From: Cumulibacter sp047975195
GTDB taxonomy: Bacteria; Actinomycetota; Actinomycetes; Mycobacteriales; Antricoccaceae
DNA: 64,000 nt
Reading direction: 5' to 3'
NCBI GenBank assembly: GCA_047975195.1
Contig: JBKEDB010000028.1
Coordinates: 31,407-95,406 of the forward strand
Positions within the stretch are counted from its first letter, which is position 1. Every line of letters begins with the position of its first letter. The translations under genes were made by a program, and so were the position numbers. The notes below the pieces were generated by a model, which was not told where the DNA came from, did not search any database, and worked only from the letters and a program-made list of their open reading frames with translations. Shown piece after piece: positions 24,360-32,313 of this stretch.

Positions 24360-25013
24360 ATGACCGTCCGAATCATGCTGGTCGACGATCAGGCGCTGGT
24401 CCGCAGCGGTTTCGCGATGGTGATCGATTCGCAGGATGACCTGGAGGTTGTCGCCGAATGCGCCGACGGTTCCGAAGTCGTTGATGCGCTCGCGAGCACC
24501 GAGTGCGACCTCATCGTGATGGACATCCGGATGCCTGAACTGGACGGCGTGAGCGCAACCGAGCGGGTGATTGCCGCGTACGGCGACGCCGCGCCGAAGA
24601 TTCTGATCCTGACGACGTTCGACACCGACGAGCACCTCGTCTCTGCCCTGCACGCGGGCGCGAGCGGGTTCTTGCTCAAGGGTGCGCGACCGGAGGAGTT
24701 GCTGTCCGGGATCCGGTCGATCGCCAGCGGTGACGCAGTGCTGGCGCCGAGCGCCACGAAGAGATTGTTGCAGCAGTTCTCGCCGCGGGCGCCGATCGCG
24801 GCCGCTTCCGATGAACGGCTGCAATCGTTGACCGAACGCGAACGTGAAGTGCTGGCGCAGGTGTGCACCGGCGCCACCAACCCGGAGATCGGCGCGCAAC
24901 TTCATATGGCCGAAGGCACCGTGAAGACGCATATCGGGCGGCTGCTGAGCAAGACCGCCTCGCGAGACCGGGTCGGGCTCGTCCTATTCGCCCACGAAGT
25001 CGGGATGCTCTGA
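24360..25013 (+). CDS. Response regulator, NarL/FixJ family
   Basis: A 217-residue response regulator. The receiver domain has MLVDDQALVRSGF, the phosphoacceptor Asp in DLIVMDIRMPELDGV, and the conserved Lys in FLLKGARPEEL. The C-terminal LuxR-type helix-turn-helix has LTEREREVLAQVCTGATNPEIGAQLHMAEGTVK in the usual order. A GAGCGAGG ribosome site precedes ATG 24360. It lies 82 nt after the kinase and before a MacB/FtsX-type ABC transporter, an arrangement typical of actinobacterial cell-envelope stress or peptide-resistance modules. Confidence 0.94.
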   Translation: MTVRIMLVDDQALVRSGFAMVIDSQDDLEVVAECADGSEVVDALASTECDLIVMDIRMPELDGVSATERVIAAYGDAAPKILILTTFDTDEHLVSALHAGASGFLLKGARPEELLSGIRSIASGDAVLAPSATKRLLQQFSPRAPIAAASDERLQSLTEREREVLAQVCTGATNPEIGAQLHMAEGTVKTHIGRLLSKTASRDRVGLVLFAHEVGML

Positions 25014-25073
25014 AGCCACTTCATGTAACGGATCCCGCATCGAACGCGGTATTGGCTATTTTGGGCGGCTCAG

Positions 25074-25091
25074 GTACGACCGTGGTCGTAC
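25074..25091. repeat. Inverted repeat between response regulator and ABC transporter
   Basis: GTACGAC-CGTG-GTCGTAC is a perfect 7-4-7 palindrome, 127 nt before the ABC transporter start. It could be a binding site for the adjacent response regulator or a weak terminator. Confidence 0.35.
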
Positions 25092-25217
25092 TCGCGACTC
25101 TCCCAGGGGTACTGCTGGTGCCAGCAAATCACGACTGAAAGTGGATTCGCCGGCACCGATGGGCTCACTAGCGTCGAAGACGTCAACGAGATGTCAACAC
25201 AGTGAAGGAATCCGCTG

Positions 25218-26012
25218 ATGAGCGCCACCACTGCCCACGGCCCGAGCGCGAACGCCCCCAGACCCCAGCGCCCACTGCCGGAGTCCACCAGGCCGGCCGT
25301 CCAAGGCCGCGCGCTGTACAAGACCTACGGCGAAGGGGAACGGGTCGTCCGAGCCCTCGACAACGTGTCGGTGGCGTTCCCCCGCGGGTCGTTCACGGCG
25401 ATCATGGGCCCATCGGGTTCGGGCAAATCCACCCTCATGCATTGTCTGGCGGGACTCGACTCCCTCGACAGCGGCGATGTGGTTATCGGTGACGCCATGA
25501 TTACCGGCCGCCCCGATAAGTACGTGACGGAGGTCCGCCGAGACCACGTCGGATTCATCTTCCAATCGTTCAACCTGCTGCCCACGCTCACCGCGGAGCA
25601 GAACATCGCGTTACCGCTTGAACTCGCCGGCCGCCGCGTCGACGAACAGCGACTCGCTGAGATCGCCGGGGCCCTGAACATCGCCGATCGGCTCAGCCAC
25701 CTGCCGGGGCAACTGTCCGGAGGCCAACAGCAGCGCGTCGCCGTCGCCCGGGCCTTGATCAGTCAGCCAGACGTGCTGTTCGCCGACGAACCTACTGGCG
25801 CCCTCGATAGCCGCACCGGCCAGCAACTGTTGACCATCTTGCGAAACGCTGCCCGTGAGGGCGGACAGACGATCGCTATGGTCACGCACGATCCGATCGC
25901 CGCGTCGTACGCAGATCACGTACTGCTGCTCAGCGACGGCCGGATCGCCGGCCAGATCCCGAACCCGACCGTCGATTCCGTCGTCGACGCGATGCGCGGA
26001 CTCGGGGTGTAG
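25218..26012 (+). CDS. ABC transporter ATP-binding protein (MacB/LolD type)
   Basis: A 264-residue ATPase of the family that energises FtsX-type permeases in efflux or peptide-resistance systems. It has Walker A GPSGSGKSTLMH, Q-loop FIFQSFNLLPTL, signature LSGGQQQRVAVARAL, Walker B VLFADEPTGALDS and the switch His in MVTHDP. The N-terminal 30 residues are Pro/Arg-rich and precede the domain. GAAGGA lies upstream of ATG 25218. It is encoded 5 nt before its permease. Confidence 0.94.
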   Translation: MSATTAHGPSANAPRPQRPLPESTRPAVQGRALYKTYGEGERVVRALDNVSVAFPRGSFTAIMGPSGSGKSTLMHCLAGLDSLDSGDVVIGDAMITGRPDKYVTEVRRDHVGFIFQSFNLLPTLTAEQNIALPLELAGRRVDEQRLAEIAGALNIADRLSHLPGQLSGGQQQRVAVARALISQPDVLFADEPTGALDSRTGQQLLTILRNAAREGGQTIAMVTHDPIAASYADHVLLLSDGRIAGQIPNPTVDSVVDAMRGLGV

Positions 26013-26017
26013 CAGCG

Positions 26018-27952
26018 ATGTCAGTCACCAGCAGAGCGGCGTTCGCTGAGCTGAAACACAAGCCCGGACGACTCGCCGCCGTCGTACTCGCCATCGTGAT
26101 CGGCAGTTTGTTCGCCGTGGCAACCACGGTTTTCTCCTCGACCGCTGGCCGCGCGATCGAGGTCGCTGTGGCCGGGGACCTACAAAACGCGGACATCGTC
26201 GTGAACGGGTACCCGGACGGTGCCGCCGGTATCGAGGAGGCACAAGCGAAGATCGCCGCGGCCGATGGGGTACTCGGTGTCGATCCGATCATCGCCTCGT
26301 ACGTCAGACTTGAGGGGTCCTCCAGCATCACCGGGATCAACGCGCGCGGCATCATCACCGATCCCGGACTGGCGTACGCCGAACTCGAATCAGGGCAATG
26401 GCCCGCGGCCGATAACGAGGTCGCCATTCCGCAGTCCGTCGCCGACGACGCGGGTGTGAAGCTCGGCGACACGGTGTCGTTCGAGGATCCCGACGGGGAT
26501 GTGCTGTCCTACACCGTTACGGGTATCTCGAAGGAGTCATCAGTCTCCGCGCTTACCGGAGCGACCATCTGGCTGACCCAGGAGGCGATGAACGAGAACT
26601 TGGCCTGGGTGGACAGTTTCGTCGTTCGAGCCGCCGATCCCGAGGCGACGTCGCAGTCGTTGCAGCAGGCGATGGGCAGCGATTGGGAGGTGCTCACCGG
26701 CGCCGAGGCGCGGGCCGAGATGGTCGATCAGATCAGCGATGGCACCATCGCGATCACGGTACTGCTCGGCAGCTTCGCGGCCATCGCGTTGGTGGTCGCC
26801 GCGATCGTCATCGGCAACACCTTTGTCATCCTGCTGGCGCAGCGTCGTCGGCAAATTGCGTTGCAGCGTCTGGTCGGTGCGACCTCACGCCAGATGCGTC
26901 GGCAGATCCTTATCGAAGCGGCAGCTATCGGGGTAGGCGGAACCGCGATCGGCGCAATATTAGGAATCTTTGTTGGGTGGGTCGGTGCTGAGATGTTCGG
27001 TGCGGCCGCGGGCGGTCTGGCTCTTGACCCGGTGACGATCGCTATCGCGTGTGCGGCAACCATCGCAGCGACGCTTCTCGGCGCTTACGTACCGATCCGA
27101 TCGGCCTGCCGAGTTGCGCCGATCGAGGCACTCCGCCCGGCGGAATCGCAAGTCGGTGGCGCAAAACTGCCTATCTGGCGGATCTGTGTCGCTGGCGTCC
27201 TGCTCGTCGGCGGACTGGCAATCATGGCACTCGGTGCGTCCGCGACTCAGGTCGCCATCGCGACTCTCGGCGGTCTGGTGTCGGTCTGCGGCCTGCTGTT
27301 CGGCGCGCAACTGCTCGTCGTGCCGGTCGGCAAACTGCTGCGGCCACTGGGCCGGATAGGCGGCACGCCTGGAACGATCGCCGCCCGAGACGTCACTCGG
27401 CATGCTGCTCGCGCCACGAACACGGTCGTCGCGATCATTGTCGGCGTCGGGCTTATCTCGATGATCCAGGTGGCTGCGGAAATTACCCGCGCGACCGCGC
27501 TTCACAGCGCGCGTGACAGCGACCGTCGCGAGGAGATCGAGGCAGTTGTCGACATCATGACGAACGTCGCGACCGGGCTGCTCGCCGTGACTGCGGTCAT
27601 CGCGATCGTCGGGATCGCCAATACTCTTGCATTGTCGGTCATCGAGCGGAAGCGCGAAAGCGGCCTGATGCGGGCGCTGGGCGTACAGCGTGGCCAATTG
27701 CGCTCGATGATTTCGATCGAAGCCTTCCTGCTGGCGCTGATCGGAGGCGTCATCGGAGTCGTGTTGGGCCTTGGGTATGGCGCCGTTGCGGCGTACTCCG
27801 TGCTTGGCGATCGAGACATCACCTACTCGATTCCGTGGGGGATGCTCGGCGGCCTGCTCGCCCTGGCGATCGTCGGTGGGCTGCTGGCCTCCGTATTGCC
27901 GGCGATTCGCGCCGGCAAAGTGACCCCGGTCGAAGCGTTAGCGGCCGCGTAA
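26018..27952 (+). CDS. ABC transporter permease, FtsX type, lacking second extracellular domain
   Basis: A 644-residue permease. A first helix (VVLAIVIGSLFAVATTVFSS) is followed by a MacB-like extracellular domain (about 45-235), then an FtsX core. A central hydrophobic region follows. The second FtsX core, with IVGIANTLALSVIERKRESGLMRALG, then comes almost at once. Typical relatives have a second extracellular domain of some 170 residues after the helix NTVVAIIVGVGLISMIQV; here only about 30 residues, including HSARDSDRREEIEAVVD, separate the two helices. The reading frame is intact and no stop is present, so this looks like a functional short form rather than a pseudogene. Confidence 0.85.
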   Translation: MSVTSRAAFAELKHKPGRLAAVVLAIVIGSLFAVATTVFSSTAGRAIEVAVAGDLQNADIVVNGYPDGAAGIEEAQAKIAAADGVLGVDPIIASYVRLEGSSSITGINARGIITDPGLAYAELESGQWPAADNEVAIPQSVADDAGVKLGDTVSFEDPDGDVLSYTVTGISKESSVSALTGATIWLTQEAMNENLAWVDSFVVRAADPEATSQSLQQAMGSDWEVLTGAEARAEMVDQISDGTIAITVLLGSFAAIALVVAAIVIGNTFVILLAQRRRQIALQRLVGATSRQMRRQILIEAAAIGVGGTAIGAILGIFVGWVGAEMFGAAAGGLALDPVTIAIACAATIAATLLGAYVPIRSACRVAPIEALRPAESQVGGAKLPIWRICVAGVLLVGGLAIMALGASATQVAIATLGGLVSVCGLLFGAQLLVVPVGKLLRPLGRIGGTPGTIAARDVTRHAARATNTVVAIIVGVGLISMIQVAAEITRATALHSARDSDRREEIEAVVDIMTNVATGLLAVTAVIAIVGIANTLALSVIERKRESGLMRALGVQRGQLRSMISIEAFLLALIGGVIGVVLGLGYGAVAAYSVLGDRDITYSIPWGMLGGLLALAIVGGLLASVLPAIRAGKVTPVEALAAA

Positions 27953-27962
27953 CGGCACCGAG

Positions 27963-28003
27963 CCACAGGGCCTGCACCGCTGATGGCGGTGCAGGCCCTG
28001 TGG
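27963..28003 (+). terminator. Strong intrinsic terminator after ABC transporter
   Basis: An 18-bp perfect stem (CCACAGGGCCTGCACCGC with its complement) around a TGATG loop begins 10 nt after the permease stop. Confidence 0.85.
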
Positions 28004-28114
28004 AGGCTGTGGCGCTATCCCTAACGCGCCGAGGTTGCGGCGCTGCGGTGTCCTCAACGCGCCGAGGTGGGGGCGCTTCGGGCATGCCCGCCACAGTTAC
28101 GCCAGTATGAACGG

Positions 28115-28615
28115 GTGAGTACACGGTGGCTAAACAAAGAAGAGGCGACGGCCTGGGTACGTCTGGTGGCGCTTCTGGAACTGCTACCTGCTGGACTGGA
28201 CTCCCAAGTGCGGCGCGATTCTGGCGTCACCAACTTCGAGTTCTACGTGCTGGTGGTGCTGTCGGAGTCCGCCGACCAGCAGTTGCGGATGACCGAGTTG
28301 GCCGCGCAGTGCAACGCCAGTCTGCCTCGCTTGTCGCACGTCGTTCGACGGCTTGAGTCTCGCGATTTTGTCGAACGAGCGCTTTCCCCGGACGATAGGC
28401 GTTCGCGAAATGTGCGGCTCTCAGAGACTGGGCTTCGAACGTTGGAGGAGACGACGCCGCAACATTTGGAGTACGTCCGCGAACACGTGATCGACGTGCT
28501 GACTCCGGAGCAGATCGGTCAGCTTCGCGAGATCGCGGAGGCGATCTTGAAGAAGCTTGACCCCAATGGAGCGTTGGGGCCTATCTACCACCGTCACGAC
28601 GATCGCGAGGACTGA
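28115..28615 (+). CDS. MarR-family transcriptional regulator
   Basis: A 166-residue MarR winged-helix protein: VTNFEFYVLVVLSESADQQL, recognition helix region ASLPRLSHVVRRLESRDFV and wing ALSPDDRRSRNVRLSETG. Its ligand is unknown. GTG 28115 is chosen because a CAGTAT box ends 6 nt upstream, consistent with leaderless expression, and the alternative start at 28067 adds non-conserved residues. Its 3' end overlaps the convergent acetyltransferase gene by 22 nt. Confidence 0.85.
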   Translation: MSTRWLNKEEATAWVRLVALLELLPAGLDSQVRRDSGVTNFEFYVLVVLSESADQQLRMTELAAQCNASLPRLSHVVRRLESRDFVERALSPDDRRSRNVRLSETGLRTLEETTPQHLEYVREHVIDVLTPEQIGQLREIAEAILKKLDPNGALGPIYHRHDDRED

Positions 28616-29070
28616 TCGCGCGGTGGCGCGTCGTAGGTGACCCACGTCGTGCGCTTTGCCAAGGTGTCGTACAGCCGTTGCGCGGTGACGTTGTCCGCTG
28701 CGGTAATCCAGCGCACCAGGCCGAGGCCCTCATCGTTCGCGATACCTTGCAACCGCGTAATGAGCGCGCGTCCAATGCCGAGGCCGCGCACCGCGGGATC
28801 GGTGAATAAATCGTCCAGCCATAACCCGGCGCCGCCGGCGAGCGGCCGCGCGTAGCGACGATAGTTCGCGATCCCCACGACGTGTTCGTCGGCCGTAGCC
28901 ACCAGCGAATTCGTCTCGTGGCTGTCGTCGTGCACCCACTGCCACACCCGCCACACGATCTGATCGTCGGCGGTCTGCCGGTAGAACGCGCGGTACGCCG
29001 TGAAGAGTTCGCGCCACCGCTCGCCGTCCTGCTCGCTCGCGGGTCTGACGCGCACTCGCGTGTTGTCCAT
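28594..29070 (-). CDS. GNAT-family N-acetyltransferase
   Basis: A 158-residue GNAT acetyltransferase. The acetyl-CoA binding motif is visible as LFTDPAVRGLGIGRALITRL, followed by the C-terminal LVRWITAADNVTAQRLYDTLA segment that is typical of the fold. The substrate is unknown. ATG 29070 is preceded by an AAGGAG site. It is divergent from the VOC gene and convergent with the MarR gene, overlapping its stop. Confidence 0.87.
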   Translation of the reverse strand: MDNTRVRVRPASEQDGERWRELFTAYRAFYRQTADDQIVWRVWQWVHDDSHETNSLVATADEHVVGIANYRRYARPLAGGAGLWLDDLFTDPAVRGLGIGRALITRLQGIANDEGLGLVRWITAADNVTAQRLYDTLAKRTTWVTYDAPPRDQSSRSS

Positions 29071-29117
29071 CGCGTATCTCCTTGCTCGCTGGATACCGCA
29101 ACACCATGGCAAGACGA

Positions 29118-29123
29118 TAACGT
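29118..29123 (+). promoter_or_regulatory. -10 box for leaderless VOC gene
   Basis: TAACGT ends 6 nt before ATG 29130, with no ribosome site. Confidence 0.45.
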
Positions 29124-29129
29124 CCGGAT

Positions 29130-29840
29130 ATGAGAATGCGACTTCGTCAGGTGGCGCTCGTGGCGGCCGATCTCGGGCCCGTCGAGCGAGAGATCGAACA
29201 ACAGTTGGGCGTCGAGTTGTGTTATCGCGATCCGGGGGTGGGGCACTTCGGACTGCGTAATGCGCTCTACCCGGTCGGCGACAAGTTACTTGAGGTCGTC
29301 TCGCCGACCGAGGACGGCACCACTGCGGGGCGGCTACTGGACAAGCGTGGCGGGGACGGTGGCTACATGGTGATCGTGCAGGTCGATGACCTTGATGCGT
29401 TGAAGACCTCCTTTGAGCCCAACGGCGTCCGCGTCGTGCACGTCGCCCGCGGCCAGGGGATCGAGGGCATTCACCTGCACCCGCGCGATGTCGGTGGGGC
29501 GATTCTCTCCGTCGACCGCACCGAGGAATGGGGCGAGTGGGCGTGGGCAGGACCCGACTGGAAGAACCACATCAAATCCGACGTGGTGACCGATCTGGTC
29601 GCGGTCGAGATTCAGGCCAACGACCCCGCGGCGATGGCGGCGAGCTGGGCGCGGGTCCTCGGTCGGTCGGCGGTCGCAGACGGCGACACGCACGTCATCG
29701 CGCTCGATGAGGGTGCAATTCGGTTTGTGATGCTGAGGGATGACCGTGGCGAGGGTGTCTCGGCGATCGACGCGCGGTCCGCGGACGGCTCAACATCCAC
29801 CTCGATGATCTGCGGCACAAGGGTCAATCGGATCGCCTGA
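29130..29840 (+). CDS. VOC (glyoxalase-like) superfamily protein
   Basis: A 236-residue protein built from two vicinal-oxygen-chelate half domains. The first has LRQVALVAADLGPVEREIEQ and YPVGDKLLEVVSP; the second begins near DLVAVEIQANDPAAMAASW. The metal-binding residues typical of glyoxalase I are not clearly conserved, so it could be a non-enzymatic or divergent member. It stands alone between a divergent GNAT gene and an interval with one possible small ORF. Confidence 0.8.
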   Translation: MRMRLRQVALVAADLGPVEREIEQQLGVELCYRDPGVGHFGLRNALYPVGDKLLEVVSPTEDGTTAGRLLDKRGGDGGYMVIVQVDDLDALKTSFEPNGVRVVHVARGQGIEGIHLHPRDVGGAILSVDRTEEWGEWAWAGPDWKNHIKSDVVTDLVAVEIQANDPAAMAASWARVLGRSAVADGDTHVIALDEGAIRFVMLRDDRGEGVSAIDARSADGSTSTSMICGTRVNRIA

Positions 29841-29961
29841 CAAATCGTGCACAGACTCGCTGTGATCTGCGGCGTCCGCCACCTTGAATCCACCCACGCG
29901 TAACGCGGGCGGGGGAGAATAGGAGACGCAACAACCAATCGATGTACGGGATGTGTAAACC

Positions 29962-30135
29962 ATGCACGCCACCGCGTTGATCGGGTCGCGTCTGGCCCCG
30001 TTGGGCTATGCCGACGAGATCCGACAACTCGAATGCGCCAGGGGACCCCTGGTGGCGCGACGCCGGGGAATCGAACTATTGATGTCCACCGAACGACGAA
30101 CTGTTCCAGAGCGCACCATCGCTCTTGCACGGTAA
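29962..30135 (+). CDS. Candidate small protein (57 aa), unknown
   Basis: An ATG-to-TAA frame of 57 residues (MHATALIGSRLAPLGYADEI, then a basic stretch LVARRRGIELL and TERRTVPERTIALAR). It matches no family I know. Its support is positional: it fills an otherwise empty 435-nt interval (29841-30275) and is followed 15 nt later by a clear terminator hairpin. A possible TGTAAA -10 box lies 3-9 nt upstream of the start. It could equally be spurious, with the hairpin serving the VOC gene. The rest of the interval shows nothing else. Confidence 0.35.
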   Translation: MHATALIGSRLAPLGYADEIRQLECARGPLVARRRGIELLMSTERRTVPERTIALAR

Positions 30136-30150
30136 CCGTCACCTACCGAC

Positions 30151-30181
30151 CGCGCCCTTCTCGCCACGCGAGGAGGGCGCG
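30151..30181 (+). terminator. Intrinsic terminator
   Basis: CGCGCCCTTCTCG pairs with CGAGGAGGGCGCG (one G-T wobble) around a CCACG loop, followed by TTCT. Confidence 0.7.
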
Positions 30182-30275
30182 TTCTCATTCGCCGGAGCGC
30201 ATCGTCACCTCGTGCGGGGTGGCGAACGTATAGGCGCCGCGTGATCCGTTTGACGCGGCGAGCAAGATTAAGGCC

Positions 30276-30791
30276 ATGAACAGCGCACACCCACCCGAGG
30301 TCACGATTCGCCACGCCCGGACCGAGGATGTTCGGCGGATTCGTGAGATCGTCGCGCCGTACGTCGAGAACCGAGTCCTGGTCGCGAAGGAACACGTCGC
30401 CTACTTCGAAGGCCTACAGGAGTTTCGGATCGCTGAGATCGAGGGACACATCGTCGGCGTCGGCGCGCTGCACGTGTTCTGGGAGGACCTCGCCGAGGTG
30501 CGCACACTGGCCGTCGACAGTTCGGTGCGCGGTGCGGGCGTCGGGCATTTGCTGCTCGAACGGCTGGTCGAGGACGCGCGACAGATCGGCGTGCAGCGAG
30601 TGTTCTGCCTGACGTTCGAGGTCGACTTTTTCTCCCGGCACGGTTTTCGCGAGATTGACGGGACACCAGTCGACAAGGACGTGTTCGTCGAGTTGCTGCA
30701 GTCACAGGACGACGGCGTTGCCGAATTCCTGGACTTGGCGAGGGTCAAGCCGAACACGCTGGGTAATTCCCGGATGCTGCTCGACCTCTGA
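30276..30791 (+). CDS. argA: Amino-acid N-acetyltransferase (actinobacterial type)
   Basis: A 171-residue GNAT-only N-acetylglutamate synthase, the form used by mycobacteria and relatives in place of the larger kinase-fused ArgA. It acetylates glutamate for arginine synthesis. Acetyl-CoA motif: AVDSSVRGAGVGHLLLERL. Family-specific regions include VLVAKEHVAYFEGLQEFRIAE, FFSRHGFREIDGTPVDKDV and the ending LDLARVKPNTLGNSRMLL. No other arg genes are nearby, which is usual for this form. Confidence 0.88.
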   Translation: MNSAHPPEVTIRHARTEDVRRIREIVAPYVENRVLVAKEHVAYFEGLQEFRIAEIEGHIVGVGALHVFWEDLAEVRTLAVDSSVRGAGVGHLLLERLVEDARQIGVQRVFCLTFEVDFFSRHGFREIDGTPVDKDVFVELLQSQDDGVAEFLDLARVKPNTLGNSRMLLDL

Positions 30792-30859
30792 CTGCCTGGC
30801 CCGCCGCTGGCAGCGCGTCGCCGCGCCGCTGGCAGTGCGCCGCCGTGTATAGGTGTTGG

Positions 30860-31249
30860 TTACCAGCCGGGTTCGTTGGCGCGAACCTTGGAGTGCACTA
30901 CGTGCTCGGTCCAGAAGGACACCAGCGGGATCGTGCCACCCAGGACCACCAGCACGGAGCGTACGACGCTCCATTTGCGGTGCATGGCCAAGAACGCGGT
31001 GCACACGATGTAGATCATGTACAGCCAGCCGTGCGCGATGCCGATAACGGTGACCGGCGTGCCGTTGTCGCCGAAGTACTTCATGGGCATCGCGATGAGG
31101 AACAACGCAGCGAGCGGGACACCGACGATCCACGCAGAGATCCGGTAGTAACGCAGCAGTCGGTCGGTCTTGGCTTCGGGGCCTCCGGCGCGTTTCGCCT
31201 TCAAGGCCGCCTTCTTGGCGGCGAGCTTGTCCTCGTTCGTCGTCGTCAA
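30860..31249 (-). CDS. DUF3817 membrane protein
   Basis: A 129-residue membrane protein of the DUF3817 family. An N-terminal Lys/Ala-rich cytoplasmic segment (KLAAKKAALKAKRAGG) precedes three helices, with RISAWIVGVPLAALFLIAMPMKYF and GIAHGWLYMIYIVCTAFLA carrying the family GxxHG core. Function is unknown. It is the third gene of a minus-strand set (ppa, membrane protein, DUF3817), 15 nt after the preceding gene. Confidence 0.83.
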   Translation of the reverse strand: MTTTNEDKLAAKKAALKAKRAGGPEAKTDRLLRYYRISAWIVGVPLAALFLIAMPMKYFGDNGTPVTVIGIAHGWLYMIYIVCTAFLAMHRKWSVVRSVLVVLGGTIPLVSFWTEHVVHSKVRANEPGW

Positions 31250-31264
31250 GTCAGAACCCTTTTC

Positions 31265-31666
31265 TTAGTTGATACCGGCTTGCTGGTTGAGCACACGCAG
31301 GCGTTCGTTGTACGCCTCAAGTTCTGGGTCCGCGATGTTGTGGTACTCGTCGTAGTGCGGGGCCATCGCGATCGCCTTGGGTCGAATCTCGTGCACGATT
31401 CGTCCGGGGTCCGGATCGTCGTGATGCAGCAGCGGCGGTTCGTTATGCCCGGGTGGGCGGAACGCGAGGTAGATGGCGCGGACCCATGCCGCGATTCCCA
31501 TCGCCGCGAACATCGGCCACTGGATGGCGTACAGCCAGTTCTGCCAGTCACCGTCTGCACCTTCGGCGCGGCCTAGTTGCCATTGGAACGCCCAGAGGCA
31601 TCCGGCGAGCGCCAGGATCGCGAAAATATGCCAAGCGATCCAACCCGGAGTAAAAATGCGGCGCAC
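31265..31666 (-). CDS. Conserved actinobacterial membrane protein, unknown
   Basis: A 133-residue protein with two helices: FTPGWIAWHIFAILALAGCL and WPMFAAMGIAAWVRAIYLA, separated by WQLGRAEGADGDWQNWLYA, which recalls the short-loop pattern of SURF1-like and related Trp-rich proteins. The C-terminal 70 residues are soluble and acidic, with YNERLRVLNQQAGIN forming a likely helix. GTG 31666 (VRRIFTPGW) places the start right before helix 1; the frame open upstream overlaps ppa. It is probably co-transcribed with DUF3817. I cannot assign a function. Confidence 0.72.
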   Translation of the reverse strand: MRRIFTPGWIAWHIFAILALAGCLWAFQWQLGRAEGADGDWQNWLYAIQWPMFAAMGIAAWVRAIYLAFRPPGHNEPPLLHHDDPDPGRIVHEIRPKAIAMAPHYDEYHNIADPELEAYNERLRVLNQQAGIN

Positions 31667-31712
31667 CCGTCCAGGGTACGCCGCATTCGCCACTTCGAAC
31701 TGTGACTGTGCT

Positions 31713-32201
31713 TTAGTGCTCGGCCTTCTTGAACTCTTCGGCGGAGTGCTCAACCATCTTCTTCGCTTCGGCCGCGCCGACCCAGTCCGAGCCGTCGACG
31801 TGCTTACCCGGCTCCAGGTCCTTGTAATGCTCGAAGAAATGTTTGATCTCGTCCAATTGGAACTGGGAGACATCGGAGATGTCGTTGACACCGTCCCAAC
31901 GGGGATCACCTGCGGGGACGCACAGGACCTTGTCGTCGCCGCCGGCCTCATCGACCATGCGGTACATCCCGATCGGGCGGACGCTGATGTAGCAGCCCGG
32001 GAACGTCGGCTCCGGCAGCAGCACCAGCGCATCGAGCGGGTCGCCGTCGTCGGCCAGGGTATCGACGAAGTATCCGTAGTCCGTCGGGTACGCCATTGAG
32101 GTGTAGAGGTAACGATCCAGGTGGACCTTGCCCGTCTCGTGGTCGACCTCGTACTTGTTGCGCGAGCCCTTAGGGATCTCGATCAGGACGTCGTACTCCA
32201 C
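31713..32201 (-). CDS. ppa: Inorganic pyrophosphatase (type I)
   Basis: A 162-residue soluble Mg2+-dependent pyrophosphatase that hydrolyses PPi to phosphate, driving biosynthetic reactions. It has the family core YEVDHETGKVHLDRYLY, PTDYGYFVDTLADDGDPLD (the DxDPxD metal-site region) and RPIGMYRMVDEAGGDDKVL. GTG 32201 (VEYDVLIEIPKGSRNKYE) matches the family start and has TAGGAGATGG upstream. It is divergent from dacB, the standard actinobacterial arrangement. Confidence 0.95.
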   Translation of the reverse strand: MEYDVLIEIPKGSRNKYEVDHETGKVHLDRYLYTSMAYPTDYGYFVDTLADDGDPLDALVLLPEPTFPGCYISVRPIGMYRMVDEAGGDDKVLCVPAGDPRWDGVNDISDVSQFQLDEIKHFFEHYKDLEPGKHVDGSDWVGAAEAKKMVEHSAEEFKKAEH

Positions 32202-32313
32202 TATGATTCCATCTCCTACCCGGGCTCGGGCGTCTCGCGGCATGCGAGGAGGATTTCCGTGACCCGTAGTCTGTTCAGTGCTGTGGTTGACCGCTAGAAC
32301 TGCAAGGACCCGA

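Noticed and set aside
30050..30125. Possible tRNA T-arm on the minus strand (GTTCGATTCCCCGG)
   Set aside because: The flanking bases do not form a T-stem, and no acceptor or anticodon arms are found.
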